Assembly: GCA_029582165.1 (NCBI GenBank)
Contig: CM055877.1
Location: 5,431,855 to 5,495,854, forward strand
Source: Portulaca oleracea
Lineage: Eukaryota; Streptophyta; Magnoliopsida; Caryophyllales; Portulacaceae
Direction: 5' to 3'
DNA: 64,000 nt
The position numbers and the translations under genes were made by a program. A model generated the notes under the pieces. It saw only the letters and a program-made list of their open reading frames with translations. It was not told the origin of the DNA and searched no databases. This document shows positions 12,501 through 25,147 of the stretch, piece after piece. Position 1 is the first letter of the stretch, and every line of letters begins with the position of its first letter.

Positions 12501-15500
12501 TGGAGTACATTTCCTTCATTAGATGAATGCTGAGTTTTTTTCAATTGAGCTGGGACAGAGCTTCCATCTTCTGTGAGCGATAGCAGTAGCGAAGAACTAG
12601 AAGTATTATAAGTAGATGCATATCCAGATATGTTACTGATCCCCGAACCTTTACAGAAGATGTTGAACAATGAGTGAGCTGCAGTACCACGAAGAACCCG
12701 TTCTCTAGAACCTGCCTTTATGTCCCAAATGTACAACACATCCTTTGCACCAGATGCTACTGAGTAGTTCTGCGACAAGCAAGCCAAATAACCTTTTACA
12801 CAATCCCATACAACTTTTCCAGGATAGCTAGGATGTCCAGGAAATATTCTTTCAACACGCAAAGTCTCAAGAGAAACAAGGGCAACACAAGAATCATCCC
12901 CAACAGAAAGAAAGCAATTACTCCATGGATAATCACTCTGAACTGGAGGGAGGATTATTTGGCGCACAGGAGCAACATGATGGTGCATCACCATAAGTGG
13001 ACTGCCTGTCTCAAGATCCCAAATACGCACAGTGCAGTCCAGGCTCCCTGAGAGTAGGACCTGGCTACAAGCATGCTCACTGGAAGTGCCTCCTATATAG
13101 TGTGCACCAAGGCATAAAACTGGACCTGTATGCCCTGAAAACTGTTGCTTGGCTCCTCGATGCTCTATCTCAGATTGATTTACTCCATCAGAATATACTT
13201 CTGGTTCCAATATATTGAATTGGACAACCTCTATTTCACCATTATGATAACCATATACAACTGCATAAGGAACCTGGGCATGTTGGGATATAACCATCGT
13301 TGAGGAAACAATACGTTCTTTCTGAACTAAGCCGAACTTTGAATCACCTTTACAAAAGGAATTACTATTTTCATGGCTATCAATGTTACTCGCTGATGTT
13401 AAAGCAATCTCTTTGCTTGAAGAGTTATTCAAGACCTCAATTATGGAGGTACCACTTGGGGCGTCAATCCAATCAACAAGGAAGCAACCATCTCCGAGCA
13501 GTTTGGAACCTTTGCCAGAGTTTATGTGATCATCAAGTGGGTTATAGAGTGACCACATAGTGATGTTAGGTCTCCACAAGAAAGGCTCCTCATCATGACA
13601 ACAGATTGATTCAACCCGAAGAAAGTAGTCACACAGTTGAACAAAAGTTGACGATAACTTTACATCCATAGGACACACAATGGCAGGTACCTCACATATA
13701 GGTTCAGACTTGAAGTTTCCATCTATGTAGGATATCTCATATATGACAGCAATTCCTTTATCATTCCATACACAAAATTTCACATCAGTGATATCGTGCA
13801 CATCTCCAGCTTTAGTAGCACTGATACTACCGGGCAAGATAAACATGCTCCCTGTGACATGGGATAAATTGCAATCAACGTCTGAACAAAGGACACTGGT
13901 TTCAAGAGAAACCACTCCAATCACTGTGGCACTGGAAACTAGAATGAAGATGCACTGAGTTCTATACACTAATCCTAAGAGATCCCCACTAATAGCTACA
14001 GACATAACTGCTCCTTCACATGCAAAATTTTCAAGGCCAGATATGTTCACAAGAGTAGAATTGTCAAATGACTTATTCCCACCCTCCTTGCCCACATTCG
14101 GGTCTTTAATCAGTGGAACACACTGAATTTTACCATATGAATCAACCATTAGTGCAGAATGTTGCTGCTCCTCATCAACAGATTCAATTACGGCCATGAA
14201 CTTGGGTGGACCAATTGACAAATTCCCATGGAAAACTGTTTGAACGATGGTTAAGGTACATGAGTCGACAACAACAATAGTGCATTTTGGGGCTCTTCTC
14301 CCCAAAGAATCATGGTCCCCCATAACCTCACCCCCTTCGGCAGAATCAACAACATCATGGTCACCAGAGTGAACAGAGTCAGTGAAAAAAGAAGCAACAC
14401 ATACATATCTCTTATTTGCTGGCAATGTCTGAAGCACAGACGGACTTCCTACCCAGGGAGGTAATTTCCTCCTGCGCCTACAGTTTCCACTTCCCCTGCT
14501 CCAGACACACAAGACACCATCACTACAGGCACTTAATAATGCACCCTGATCGCTGGGAGCACCACCTGCCGCTATATCTCCACAGTGATGTGTACTGCTA
14601 TCCAGCGAAGCTAGAAGAGGATAAGAAATACAAAGGTCCGCGATGGGTGCAGCATGCCCACATAACAAAACAACAGGTTTAATTTTCTGCACACAATATA
14701 CCAGCAACAACAGTTAAGGTGACATTCCAAGAGGGCCACAGTTATACCACATGTGATTTTTTGGAGTATTTGGAGAGAAAGGAACTGAAGGGTTTGTGAG
14801 GGAGTTGAAACTCACCAACACTTGAAGACAATTTCATCAAAGTCTCTCTTCTTTTGAGTTAATAGGAAGTTTAGCTCTTCCTCTTTTTGATGCAATAGAT
14901 TTTGTGGATAGTTTGTATTTGGTTATACATAATTTTGTATGAAGCTAGCTGAGCATTAACTTTTGATCCTATATACTTGTACATTTTTCCTATCCAAGAA
15001 AATGGTGAAACACTCCAAGATGGGTCCAAATGAACCAAACTCTTGAGCTCACTATGCATCCACAGTAAGCTCAAATCAGCTCAGAAATATACTCATCTAC
15101 TGGTTGCAACAATGTCAATATAAATTTCAATTACTGATTTACAATTCTATCATTGGCATGCACTTCTGCCGACCAGGATCATAATTCTATAGTTGCAATA
15201 GTAAATTCATTATTAAAAGCCAAACTTTTGGAAATCGAGTACGCAAATTGCATGATAATCTGTGACAAATGCTATGACTTGATTCTACATAGACCATTGT
15301 ATGCCCATGAATAAGATATTGACAGCATACACTTATGCAACAATGTTCAACAATAGTTGTTCAATGGAAAATATCCCATTCTATCCCATTCAACTTCAAT
15401 TTCATCTTTGATCCTTTGATTTAAAAAATGTACAGACAAGATTTGTATCATGGAAGCACTCAATATTTTTGACAAAGCAACTTCTTGTATTTTTGACAAA

Positions 15501-15796
15501 GTAACTTCCTTTTCCAAGATCAACAAGAAGATTAACCTAGCACAATAAACTGATAACAATCATAAATTCACCTACTAAAAACATTCAATTCTGACGAAAT
15601 TCAGCTTGACATTTCATCAAAGAAAGAAAGAGAGAGATACCTTGAATGAGACATCGTCGGAAAGGTGCCACCAGACGACGGAGCCATCGGCGGCGCCAGT
15701 GTAGAGAGTGGGAGGATTGTCGAGGACGGCGACGGCGGTGACGCGGTGAGACGGCGGAGTTTCCGGCCAAATTCCGACAATCGATTTGCACCTCAT
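3510..15796 (-). CDS. Transducin/WD40 repeat protein, WDR7 / rabconnectin-3 beta type (At4g11270-like), complete
   Basis: Nine exons on the minus strand join in frame: 15796-15641, 14686-12014, 11931-11828, 9672-9603, 9138-8407, 7819-7617, 6607-6487, 4213-4007, 3653-3510. They total 4,410 nt, or 1,469 residues plus TGA at 3512-3510. All junctions are GT-AG and phases match. The start MRCKSIVGIWPETPPSHR is followed by a first WD blade ending DGSVVWWHL. Exon 2 carries more blades, for example GHTGPVLCLG...LLSGSLDCTVRIWDL near 13130-12990. The middle (exons 3-5) is helical, with RMAARSLFHCAASRA. The last WD-like region has VIRWWSLGSAWWEKLSR, and the end reads LLTRHGQELGTF. Length and domain order fit the plant homologues. 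Animal WDR7 works with DMXL proteins in V-ATPase regulation; the plant role is not established to my knowledge. Introns of 2-3 kb hold old repeat fragments. Confidence 0.9.
4365..4394. repeat. Two direct copies of a 15-bp unit
   Basis: ACTAGATGATGTATC-type unit present twice in a row within an intron. No function is implied. Confidence 0.7.
4420..4640 (+). pseudogene. LINE reverse-transcriptase zinc-binding (zf-RVT-like) relic in an intron of the WD40 gene
   Basis: A plus-strand frame from about 4440 reads PRHTNVAWLFTLRRLPIAER, then LSKYMRCDRTC. This resembles the zf-RVT region of plant LINEs (WLAxxxRLPTxDRL...C). It then has a stop and frameshift before a cysteine-containing tail. It lies antisense in the intron 4214-6486. 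It is short and broken, so the assignment is tentative. Confidence 0.35.
10350..10400 (-). repeat. Poly(T) run, possible poly(A) tail of a minus-strand retroposon
   Basis: About 18 T residues precede GGGTTAGGAGTGGCCATCAC. On the minus strand this reads as a sequence ending in a poly(A) tail, as in a SINE or LINE 3' end. The body could not be identified. It lies in the large intron 9673-11827 of the WD40 gene. Confidence 0.3.
11087..11112. repeat. Homopolymer pair: poly(C) followed by poly(A)
   Basis: About 14-16 C followed directly by about 12 A in an intron. Such runs are error-prone in assembly, so the exact length is doubtful. Confidence 0.7.
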
Positions 15797-15940
15797 GGAT
15801 TTTCCGGTGACCTAATCTCGCATCGGATCCGATGATCGCCGGAGTCGCCGGAGCTCCGGTGCTGAGTCTCTGTCGATGATGAAAGAGTGAGTGTGGGGGT
15901 AAAACCGGGAACTTGCAAATTATGCTCACGTTGTTCAAGT
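15797..15940 (-). promoter_or_regulatory. 5' UTR and likely transcription start region of the WD40 gene
   Basis: The region just upstream of the ATG at 15796 is GC-richer than the flanking spacer and contains CCGG-rich leader sequence typical of a plant 5' UTR. No clear TATA box could be assigned. Confidence 0.35.
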
Positions 15941-17640
15941 AAGTTTCACTGTAGTGGCTTAATTCTGATCTAAATGGGGCATGAGCCCATGGGTCGAAGT
16001 CAAGGCCTTGTACTTTGGGTTTTTAACATGGAGGCCTAGTTATCAAAATATCGATCCGGATCTACGATCATATGATTTAACGATTCAAAAATCTTTCATC
16101 CGATTCTATGATCCTACATTTCGTTCCAAAATTCAATGTGATTTTGAAAATTTTTGCGTGTATTATCAGCTTTAAAATTTTTTCATAACAATATAATTTT
16201 GTATTAAAGTTATTAGATGAAATACAATTTAATATATTGCTATTTGCCTAATATACTAGAATATTAAGATCCTCGATCTGATTCTATGATTTATATTCTA
16301 ACAACCCCCATTGATTTTGATTAGGATCTCGATTATAACAACCTTGTTTGAAGAGAAGTTTAATGAACAAGCGGACTATAAAATACCAAAGCCTTACTAT
16401 GAGTTTTCATTTTATTTATAAAAGGAGGACAAAAAAAAATATGAGTTGGCATGAAAAACATATACCAAGATAATTTAAGTTTTGGTCAAACTTTTTTCAT
16501 GTCAACTCATCCATGTTGGGTCCCTACTTTGTAAGTAAAATGGAACCTCATATTACGCCTCGATATTTTATGGTCCATTTGTCTATTTAGGTAATTTCTT
16601 CAAACCAAAAACCTAGTACATACTTTAGATACAGTATGATTTTACCTTTTTTTTTACATTTTTAACACTTATTTTTAAAAATTTTAACTAAATTTACTAA
16701 TCTTTATTTTACTTAACTTTACCATACCCCAATATCCGTCTAAAAAGTAGACCTCTCTAATGCCAAATAAAAGTTTATCTATAAATATTATTCTCTTTCG
16801 AATCAAAACTATAATTTATCGTAAAATAAACAAAGGTTTTTAGATATAAAAATAAGACCAGTTAATTAAGATTGTTTATAGGGTTTAGAAGAAATATGTT
16901 ACTTTCTTTCAAATGTTATCATATTTAATTATTTATGGCTACAATATTTAATGCATCTTCTTTTTTTCCTACACAGCATGTTGGTTTGGGCCATCTTTCT
17001 TTTTTCTTCCTTCTTATCTAACCATATATTTTTCTCCGTTGACTACTTATTTTAGTGAATACCTATTTTAATAGGGAGTATGTTACAAGGTAATTGATGA
17101 TGTAAATTACTTCAATAATACCATTCCCGATACTAAAGTAAAGACAAAACTTAAATACAACAGTGTCACAAGTTAAGATTCTGACTCAAGGGAAATGCTA
17201 TCTCGTCATTTTCATTTGTCACTTCAACAAAATAAATAAACAATGATACCAAGCTAACTTCATAAGACCAAGTAACCATAAAGCTCTTTGTTGTTACACT
17301 TTGTGCCTCCGTGCCTTTGTTCAGGAATAATAAGAAGTAACATACATTGTCAGATTTGATACACAAAAAGAAAGATAAAATCATGTAGATTATGATATGA
17401 AATTTAAGGCAAGAAGAGAGTTTCTTAATCAACTTAGTCATCTTATCGATATTTCATTTTTCATAAATAATGGACTCGTGTTTGTGTTATTTTTGGTCCA
17501 TTAAGGAATTATTTATTTCAAAAGACGTCAAAATAAATGAGATTGAACCTCTCAAAGGTGTAAGATGTTACCCATAAGCAATTGATTGTACAATCAGAGT
17601 TGTCCATCGTACGGTCCATCGTAATATGTTATACATAAAA
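15941..17640. other. AT-rich spacer upstream of the WD40 gene
   Basis: No coding region is seen. Around 16040-16340 there is a diverged dispersed repeat with phrases such as ATCGATCCGGATC and CCGATTCTATGAT; similar wording recurs near 61640-61800. The rest is AT-rich without visible structure. Confidence 0.4.
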
Positions 17641-17649
17641 ATGAGTCTA

Positions 17650-17698
17650 AGGAAACTACCTTCTCAAGGAAAGATTTCCCTCCAAGAGTGATCCATGA
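17650..17698 (+). pseudogene. Element F, left piece: end of a Ty3/gypsy pol before the A/B insertion
   Basis: The last bases encode KERFPS + K in the plus strand. Continuing across the A/B insertion at 31349 gives RKNKLMPKGEGP, the same integrase C-terminal stretch as [14 protein letters not shown] in A and B. F is therefore an older, oppositely oriented relative, cut in two by the A/B array. F has decayed upstream; an in-frame stop is present at about 17648. Confidence 0.7.
17694..17698. repeat. Target-site duplication AAGAG, left copy (A/B array)
   Basis: AAGAG lies immediately before the LTR start TGATCC at 17699. The matching copy is at 31349-31353, immediately after the last LTR. Confidence 0.85.
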
Positions 17699-18910
17699 AG
17701 GATTGGGAACTCAATAAATGTAATAAAAATCAACCCAAAGCACTACAAATACCAACAACATCCATGGCCACAAGTAGAACTCACAACACCTTCCAAACCC
17801 TAACAATGGAGAATGGAGTAGATCTAGATCTCAAATACACCAAATCAACAAAAGCTTGACAAGATATGGACAATCTATAAAGAATACTCACCAAGATTGA
17901 ACTTAGAGTTCAAAAGATGCATAAAGGCTTAGCCACCAACACCCATTGAAACTCCATTGAAACCCTCACCAAGTTTGAAGAAGGTAGTCCACACCACAAG
18001 CTCTAAAGAGGGTACTCCAACCCACCACCAAGAACATTCAAGGATAAAGAGAGAGAGATTTGAGAGGATAGAGTTTGCAATACTCAAAGTTTTCATTCAA
18101 AGTTGTCTTCTCTTACAATTGGAGGAGTATTTGAAGAGGATGGGGGATAATGAGGATGCCCAATATTACAAAAGTGCCATTACAACTCATTAAATTAAAA
18201 GGGAAAACAAAATAAAAGAGATGAAAAAGGGAAAAAAGACGCAGCAGTGAAACGGCATGATCGTGCCACTCAAAACAGCTCCAAAAAGTCTTAAGCTCGA
18301 AAACGGCACGATCGTGTTGTCAAACGGCACGATCGTGCGGTACCTTCTGGAAGAATGGCACGATCGTGCAACAAAACGGCGCGATCGTGCCGTTGGCAGT
18401 TTTTTTTTCTGCTGACTTCTAACGTCCATAACTTCTTCGTTTTAACTCCGATTTGGTCATATAATATATCGATGGAAAGCTCTTGATGAGTACTATAAGA
18501 TCAAATTTCATAGTCATCGGAGTGATATAGGAGGAGTTGTAATCAAAATAGTGAAGATATATCATTTCTTGTTGTCCAAATTTGCCCAAAAACATGACAT
18601 TCTTCAACTTGTTCCCTCAAGACTCCTTTCTAGCCTTCTTCCATGCTCAATATCGAGCCCTTTAGCTGAAAATGGACCCGAGATCGAGCCGGGGATTATT
18701 GGTGCCGATGTCGACCCGACCCGAGGTCTTCAAGTGGGCTCGAGGATGGCCCGAGACACCACGGAGGTTTGGGAAGGACCCTCCTTCAACACCCGGAAGA
18801 ACTTGAGGATGATGTGGAGATCGATCGTCCATGACTTCACCCAATGCTCTTCCAATGGGGTTGGGAAACTCACATCAAGGTTGAGGAGAGCTCGGGAGGG
18901 GACCGGATCA
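17699..18910 (-). repeat. LTR1 of the A/B array (1,212 bp)
   Basis: TGATCC...GGATCA ends. It contains five GCACGATCGTGC-type palindromes (starts 18255, 18306, 18327, 18358, 18379) and the conserved U3 hairpin module near 18427-18540. Compared with LTR3 it lacks one 21-bp palindrome unit and carries a 23-bp insertion near 18006. The end of the pol frame runs in from the right and is cut by a TGA at 18730-18732 in this copy. Confidence 0.9.
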
Positions 18911-18923
18911 TCCTCCTCTTCTT
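18911..18923 (-). promoter_or_regulatory. Polypurine tract of unit A
   Basis: Minus-strand AAGAAGAGGAGGA directly precedes the LTR start TGATCCGG. It also encodes the QEEED stretch of the pol frame, which runs through it. Confidence 0.8.
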
Positions 18924-21900
18924 GAGAAGGACTTGTCCTCAAGTCCGCATCATCCTCTTCACCCAAGTAAGGTGTAAGGTCTCCTACATTGAAGGTAGAG
19001 GAGATGCCGCCCATATCATCCGACAATTCAAGTTTGTAGGCATTCTCATTGATCTTGGCCACGTCTTTAAAGGGACCCTCGCTCCGCGGCATTAGCTTGT
19101 TTCTCCTCTTGGAAGGAAACCGTTCCTTTCGGAGGTGGAGCCACACTAGATCCCCGGGATTGAAGGAGTAAGCCTTGCGATTCTTGTTGAAACGAGCCTT
19201 GTAGAGCTCGTTTATCTTCTCAATACGCGCCCTCATCATTTGGTGGAGCTTCTTCATCTCGTTTGCCTTAACCTCCGCTTCAACACTCACACGTGCCTCA
19301 ATGGGGAGCGGGACGAGGTCAATGAGAGCAAGAGGGTTCATCCCATACAAGGCTTCAAATGGAGACACCCCAGTAGCATGGGATGGAGCCTTGTTCTAAG
19401 CAAACTCGGCCAACGGGAGTCTTAAGTCCCACTCTCGCACATTGGATTTAATGACGCTCCTCAACAGAGTTCCCAACACCCTATTAACCACCTCAGTTTG
19501 GCCATCGGTTTGGGGGTGGTAAGCGGTGCTAAAGAGTAGCTTCGTGCCCATAAGTTTCCACAAAACCCGCCAAAAATGTCCCACAAACTTTGAGTTGCGA
19601 TCTGAGACAATGCTTTAGGGGATGCCGTGAAGACGCACAACCTCCCGGAAATAGAGATGAGCAACATGATCGGCATCATCGGATTTGGTGCAAGGGATGA
19701 AGTGGGCCATCTTGGAGAACCGATCCACCACAACCAAAATGACATCCTTGCCTCGGGCAGTCCTTGGCAATGCTACAATGAAGTCCATACTTACATCCTC
19801 CCAAGGTGCTTGTGGGATGGGGAGGGGAGTATACAAGCCTTGATGGAATTGGCTCTTGGCTCGGTGACAAGCCGCACACCGGGACACCACATCATGCACA
19901 TCCCCGGCCATGCCGGGCCAATAAAAATGCTCTTTCAACATATCCATCGTCTTGTTCATGCCAAAGTGACCCGCCAAACCACCGCCATGCACTTCTTTCA
20001 CAAGAAATTTCCTCATAGGACTCTTGGGCACACATAATTTGTTTCCACGAAAAAGAAAGCCTTCTTGCACAACATAAGTGGATCTCGAAGGAGGGTTCTC
20101 TCCAAAATAAGGGGCGAAGTCCGGATCTTCTTTATAGTACTCTTGGAGGCGAGAAAACCCCAAGACTCTTGCCTCGATCAACGACAACAAGGCATGCCTT
20201 CTCAATAAAGCGTCGGCCACCACATTAGAGCTCCCCTTCTTGTGTTTTGCCACAAAGTTGAAGGATTGGAGGAACTCTACCCACTTTGCATGCCTTGCGC
20301 TTAATTTGTGTTGCCCGCTCAAGTACTTCAACGCCTCATGGTCCGAGTGTAGCACAAACTCCTTGGGTCTTAAATAGTGAGACCAATGATCAAGGGTGCG
20401 CACCATAGCATAGAACTCCTAGTCATAAGTACTATAGTTGAGCCGGGACCCATTGAGCTTTTCACTAAAGTAAGCGATAGGCCTCTTGTCTTGCATCAAT
20501 ACCGCCCCGATGCCAACGCCGCTAGCATCACATTCAACCTCAAAAAGTTGATCAAAGTTGGGGAGTGCCAATACCGGAGCGCTAGACAGCTTCTCCTTAA
20601 GGGCCTCAAAGGCCGCTTGAGCCTTGGGAGTCCAAGCGAAGACTCCCTTCTTCATGCATTCCGTGATGGGGGCCGTCAAGGTAGAGAAGTTCCGAATGAA
20701 GCGACGATAGAAAGAGGCGAGCCCATGAAAACTCTGCACTTCGGTGAGTGTAGTCGGTGATGGCCATGACCGAATCGCCTCTACCTTTGCTTCATCCATC
20801 GAAATGCCATCCTTGGAAACAACATACCCAAGGAAAGTGACCCTCGGGGTGAAAAACTCACACTTCTCCAATTTTCCATAAAGTTTTTGCTCCCGGAGCA
20901 CCTTGAACACTTCACAAAGATGGTGGACATGATCCGCCTCATTCTTGGAGTACACCAATATGTCATCAAAATACACAACCACAAATTTTCCAATGAAGGG
21001 TCGAAGTACTTCATTCATCAATCTCATAAAAGTACTCGGGGCATTAGAAAGCCCAAATGGCATCACGAGCCATTCATAGAGCCCTCCCTTGGTCTTGAAC
21101 GCCGTCTTCCATTCATCTCCTTCCCTCATCCGGATTTGGTGATACCCGCTCCGGAGATCGATCTTGGAGAACACCGAAGAGCCGTGGAGCTCATCTAAGA
21201 GATCGTCAAGCCGAGGGATGGGGTAGCGGTATTTGATGGTGATATTGTTTATGGCACGGCTATCGACACACATGCGGTATGTCCCATCTTTCTTAGGGAC
21301 GAGTAGGGCCGGTACGGAGCACGGACTTATGCTCTCACGTACATAACCACGGGCCACTAACTCATCCACTTGTCGTTGGAGCTCCTTCGTTTCCTCGGGA
21401 TTGCAACGGTATGCCGGCTTGTTGGGAAGAACCGAACCCGACACTAAGTCTATTTGGTGCTCAATTCCTCTAATCGGTGGAAGGCCGGGAGGAAGATCCT
21501 CGGGAAAGATGTCGGGGTATTGTGAGAGGAGGGGTTTAATTTGTGGAGCTATGGGTGTCACTTCCTCACCTTCATTACTTTCAAGCAAGAGCAAAGCGAG
21601 AACTTGCTTGCCCTTGCTCAAAGCTCGCTCGACCCGTGTTTCACTCACAAGGTGGTTTCTCTTCTCACTTCCCGCCCCGGGTGTTTTTTTGTGGAGTTGG
21701 GTAGGGGAAAAGGGTTCGAGCACAATTCGCTTCTTGTTCATAGGAAAAGAGTATGTGTTCTTCGTTCCATCATGAACCACCCCTCGATCATATTGCCATG
21801 GGCGGCCCAATAAAAGGTGGCAAGCATCCATTGGTACCACATCACATAAAACAACATCACGGTAAGTACCAATTGAAAAAGAAACATTAGCTTGTTGGGT

Positions 21901-23484
21901 TACCTTTATCTCGCCGGAATCATTCAACCACTTGAGAGCATAAGGACGAGGATGAGCAATCACCGGAAGATGGAGCTTCTCAATCATGGTGGTGGAAGCT
22001 ACGTTAGTGCAACTTCCGCTATCAACAATCATGTTACACACCCGATCTTGAACCGTGCATCGGGTTTGGAAGATCAACTCCCGTTGGGTTCTCTCTTGAG
22101 GCACCTCTTCAAGGTGAAGGGTTCGCCTCACAACTAAGAGATGTCCCGTATCCGGGCCGAAATTTACTTCATCTTCAACATCTTCAACCTAGATTTCTTC
22201 CTCTTCTTGCAACACATCCACTTCTTCTTGCACAACCTCTTCGATTTCCTCAATTTCTTGCATGGTCATAACCCTCTTGGTAGGGCAATCCGATTGAAAG
22301 TGGCCATAGCCATGGCACTTGAAGCATTTCCTCCCTTCGAGCCTCTTGGAGGGCTCTTTTGGAGCCGCCGGTGTTGGTAGGGGAGGCTTCGGGAATCTTG
22401 GAGGTAGAGGAGGGTTCTTGACCACGGATGAGTTGCCTTTGGCATAAGATCCACCCTTCTCAAAGGGTTTGACCACACCCCTCTTCTTCTTCCCTCTTTC
22501 CTCAATAAGGGTAGCAAGCTTGTAAAGATCGTCGATGGAGGTATATTCATAGAGTTTCACCTTCGATGCGATTTTGTAATCGAGGCCGTTGAGAAACCTC
22601 GCCATCATTTGCTCCGACGATTCATTCACATCACAACACATCTTAACCAACTCAAATTCCCGAATATAATCTCCAACACTTTTGGAGCCTTGCTTGAGGG
22701 AGAACAACTTGTTGTATAGATCTTGCTTGTAGTTGGTGGGTACAAACCTCTTCATCAAGTACTTCTTGAGTTTTGGCCACGTTTGGATTTTCGATTTTTG
22801 CTCCTTCGCTCTTTGTTTCTTCAAGTTCTCTAGCCAAAGGGAGGGATACTTAGTGAGTTGAAGTGTAGCCACCTTGTATTGCTTCCTCTCATCATATTCC
22901 TTGAGTTCAAATATTTTCTCCATAGCATGCACCCAATCAAGGAACCCATCGGGATCAGAACTACCATCAAAGGTAGGAGGATCTACCCGGAGGTCGCCCA
23001 AATCGTCTCGGGGCCTACGAATACGGGGACCCTCATGATAGGAAGCGTCATCCGATTCCTCACTCAACTCTTCCTCTTCAAGTTCACGACGACCGCGGGG
23101 TAGGATTGGAGGAGGAGGACCGGTGACTCGTGGAGGTCGTTGTTGATGAACTCGTGGGGAAGGAACACCACCACCCCTATTCGGACCGATGTTGAGTTCT
23201 TGATGTAGGGGCGGGAGGTCCACTTCCAACCTAAGGGGTCGTTGAGGAGCCCTTGCATCCTCCCAATAAGGTGGAAGTTGAAGATTGCCAAGAGTCCCTT
23301 CCAAGCTTTGCAATTGACGTTGGATTGCCCCTTGACTATTCACCATCAATTGTTGGGTACATTCGAATCGGTTTTGCATATCAATAACTTGTTGCTTAAG
23401 TTGAGCAATTGTAGGTTCGGGTGGGGAAATAGGATTGGAATTGGGAGAGTGGAGTTCGTCTCTTCGACTAGACGACTCGGCCAT
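18911..23484 (-). pseudogene. Gag-pol polyprotein of unit A, broken by five nonsense changes
   Basis: Reading on the minus strand, gag starts with MAESSSRRDELH at 23484. It has a Retrotrans_gag domain (DPDGFLDWVHAMEKIFEL) and a CCHC knuckle CFKCHGYGHFQSDC. Then come protease (VDSGS), reverse transcriptase with YFDDIL, RNase H (VECDASGVGIGAVL), integrase HHCC and DDE domains (HPQTDGQTE), and a GPF-type C-terminus. Against unit B, single substitutions create stops at 22189-22191 (CAG to TAG), 20419-20421 (AAG to TAG), 19615-19617 (CAA to TAA), 19396-19398 (TAC to TAG) and, in LTR1, 18730-18732. The frame is otherwise open, so decay is by point mutation rather than indels. The first stop lies at the gag/protease border, but B has glutamine there, so it need not be a programmed stop. 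Confidence 0.9.
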
Positions 23485-23965
23485 ATTGTGGAGCTAAAGG
23501 GTTATAACGGGCTAAGGAAGAGATGAACGGATGAGGTTTCGGGTTCTTTGTAGCTATGGATTTTATTGAGGTTTGAGAGGCTAATTTTGTGGGGGAAAAT
23601 GGGGTGTTACCGGCAAGAGGGGAAGCAAAACTAGCAACAAATCAAAGCATAAACAATACCAACACTTGCATAAGCTTCACCACAAATAGCCAAGCATTAA
23701 AACCCAACAATTCAACCTTCAACTTCATAAGCTTTCATGGCTACACATAAATTTCACCAAAAACCCCAAATTCTCAATGACCAACTTCGCCCAAATGATT
23801 CTCAATCACAACCAAACGTCAAACACAACAAGATATAACTACAATAAATCAATTTCAACTCCAAAGCACCAAGGTTGAACACTAGAACACACCCAACACA
23901 ACAACAACACAAATGGGTATTGAGGGGGTTCCCAAGTCGAACACAACAAGTGAGTTCTACACCTT

Positions 23966-23977
23966 GCTCTGATACCA
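23966..23977 (-). promoter_or_regulatory. Primer-binding site of unit A
   Basis: Minus-strand TGGTATCAGAGC, complementary to the 3' end of plant initiator Met-tRNA, is separated from LTR2 (23980) by two bases. Confidence 0.85.
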
Positions 23978-23979
23978 AA

Positions 23980-25147
23980 TGATCCATGAAGGATTGGGAA
24001 CTCAATAAATGTAATAAAAATCAACCCAAAGCACTACAAATACCAACAACATCCATGGCCACAAGTAGAACTCACAACACCTTCCAAACCCCAACAATGG
24101 AGAATGGAGTAGATCTAGATCTCAAATACACCAAATCAACAAAAGCTTGACAAGATATGGACAATCTATAAAGAATACTCACCAAGATTGAACTTAGAGT
24201 TCAAAAGATGCATAAAGGCTTAGCCACCAACACCCATTGAAACTCCATTGAAACCCTCACCAAGCTTGAAGAAGGTAGTCCACACCACAAGCTCTACAAG
24301 AACATTCAAGGATAAAGAGAGAGAGATTTGAGAGGATAGGGTTTGCAATACTCAAAGTTTTCATTCAAAGTTGTCTTCTCTTACAATTGGAGGAGTATTT
24401 GAAGAGGATAGGGGATAATGAGGATGCCCAATATTACAAAAGTGCCATTACAACTCATTAAATTAAAAGGGAAAACAAAATAAAAGGGATGAAAAAGGGA
24501 AAAAAGACGCAGCAGTGAACGGCACGATCGTGCCAAATGAGGGCACGATCGTGCCACTCAAAACAGCTCCAAAAAGTCTTAAGCTCGAAAACGGCACGAT
24601 CGTGTTGTCAAACGGCGCGATCGTGCCGTTGGCAGTTTTTTTTCTGCTGACTTCTAACGTCCATAACTTCTTCGTTTTAACTCCGATTTGGTCAAATAAT
24701 ATATCGATGGAAAGCTCTTGATGAGTACTATAAGATCACCAAATTTCATAATCATCGGAGTTATATAGAAGGAGTTGTAATCAAAATAGTGAAGATATAT
24801 CATTTCTTGTTGTCCAAATTTGCCCAAAAAATGACATTCTTCAACTTGTTCCCTCAAGACTCCTTTCTAGCCTTCTTCCATGCTCAATATCGAGCCCTTT
24901 AGCTGAAAATGGACCCGAGATCGAGCCGGGGAGTATTGGTGCCGATGTCGACCCGACCCGTGGTCTTAAAGTGGGCTCGGGGATGGCCCGAGACACCACG
25001 GAGGTTTGGGAAGGACCCTCCTTCAACACCCGGAAGAACTTGAGGATGATGTGGAGATCGATCGTCCATGACTTCACCCAATGCTCTTCCAATGGGGTTG
25101 GGAAACTCACATCAAGGTTGAGGAGAGCTCGGGAGGGGACCGGATCA
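23980..25147 (-). repeat. LTR2, the shared middle LTR of the array (1,168 bp)
   Basis: Serves as 5' LTR of unit A and 3' LTR of unit B. It has palindromes at 24522, 24543, 24594 and 24615 and lacks a 52-bp block (31+21) present in LTR1 and LTR3. The U3 hairpin module is at about 24662-24780. The pol frame of B ends inside it at 24841-24843, 304 bp from the LTR edge. Confidence 0.9.

Noticed and set aside
18599..18606. Placing the right end of the A-family LTR at ACATGACA or TTCTTCA near the pol stop
   Set aside because: The matching TGATCC/GGATCA ends, the AAGAG duplication and the polypurine tract all place it about 305 bp further, at 18910, 25147 and 31348.
19627..21813. Many plus-strand open frames across the A element
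   Set aside because: They are antisense shadows of the minus-strand gag-pol, and the same frames recur in unit B.
22189..22191. Programmed stop between gag and pol in unit A
   Set aside because: Unit B has a sense codon at the same place and reads straight through, and A has four other similar nonsense changes.
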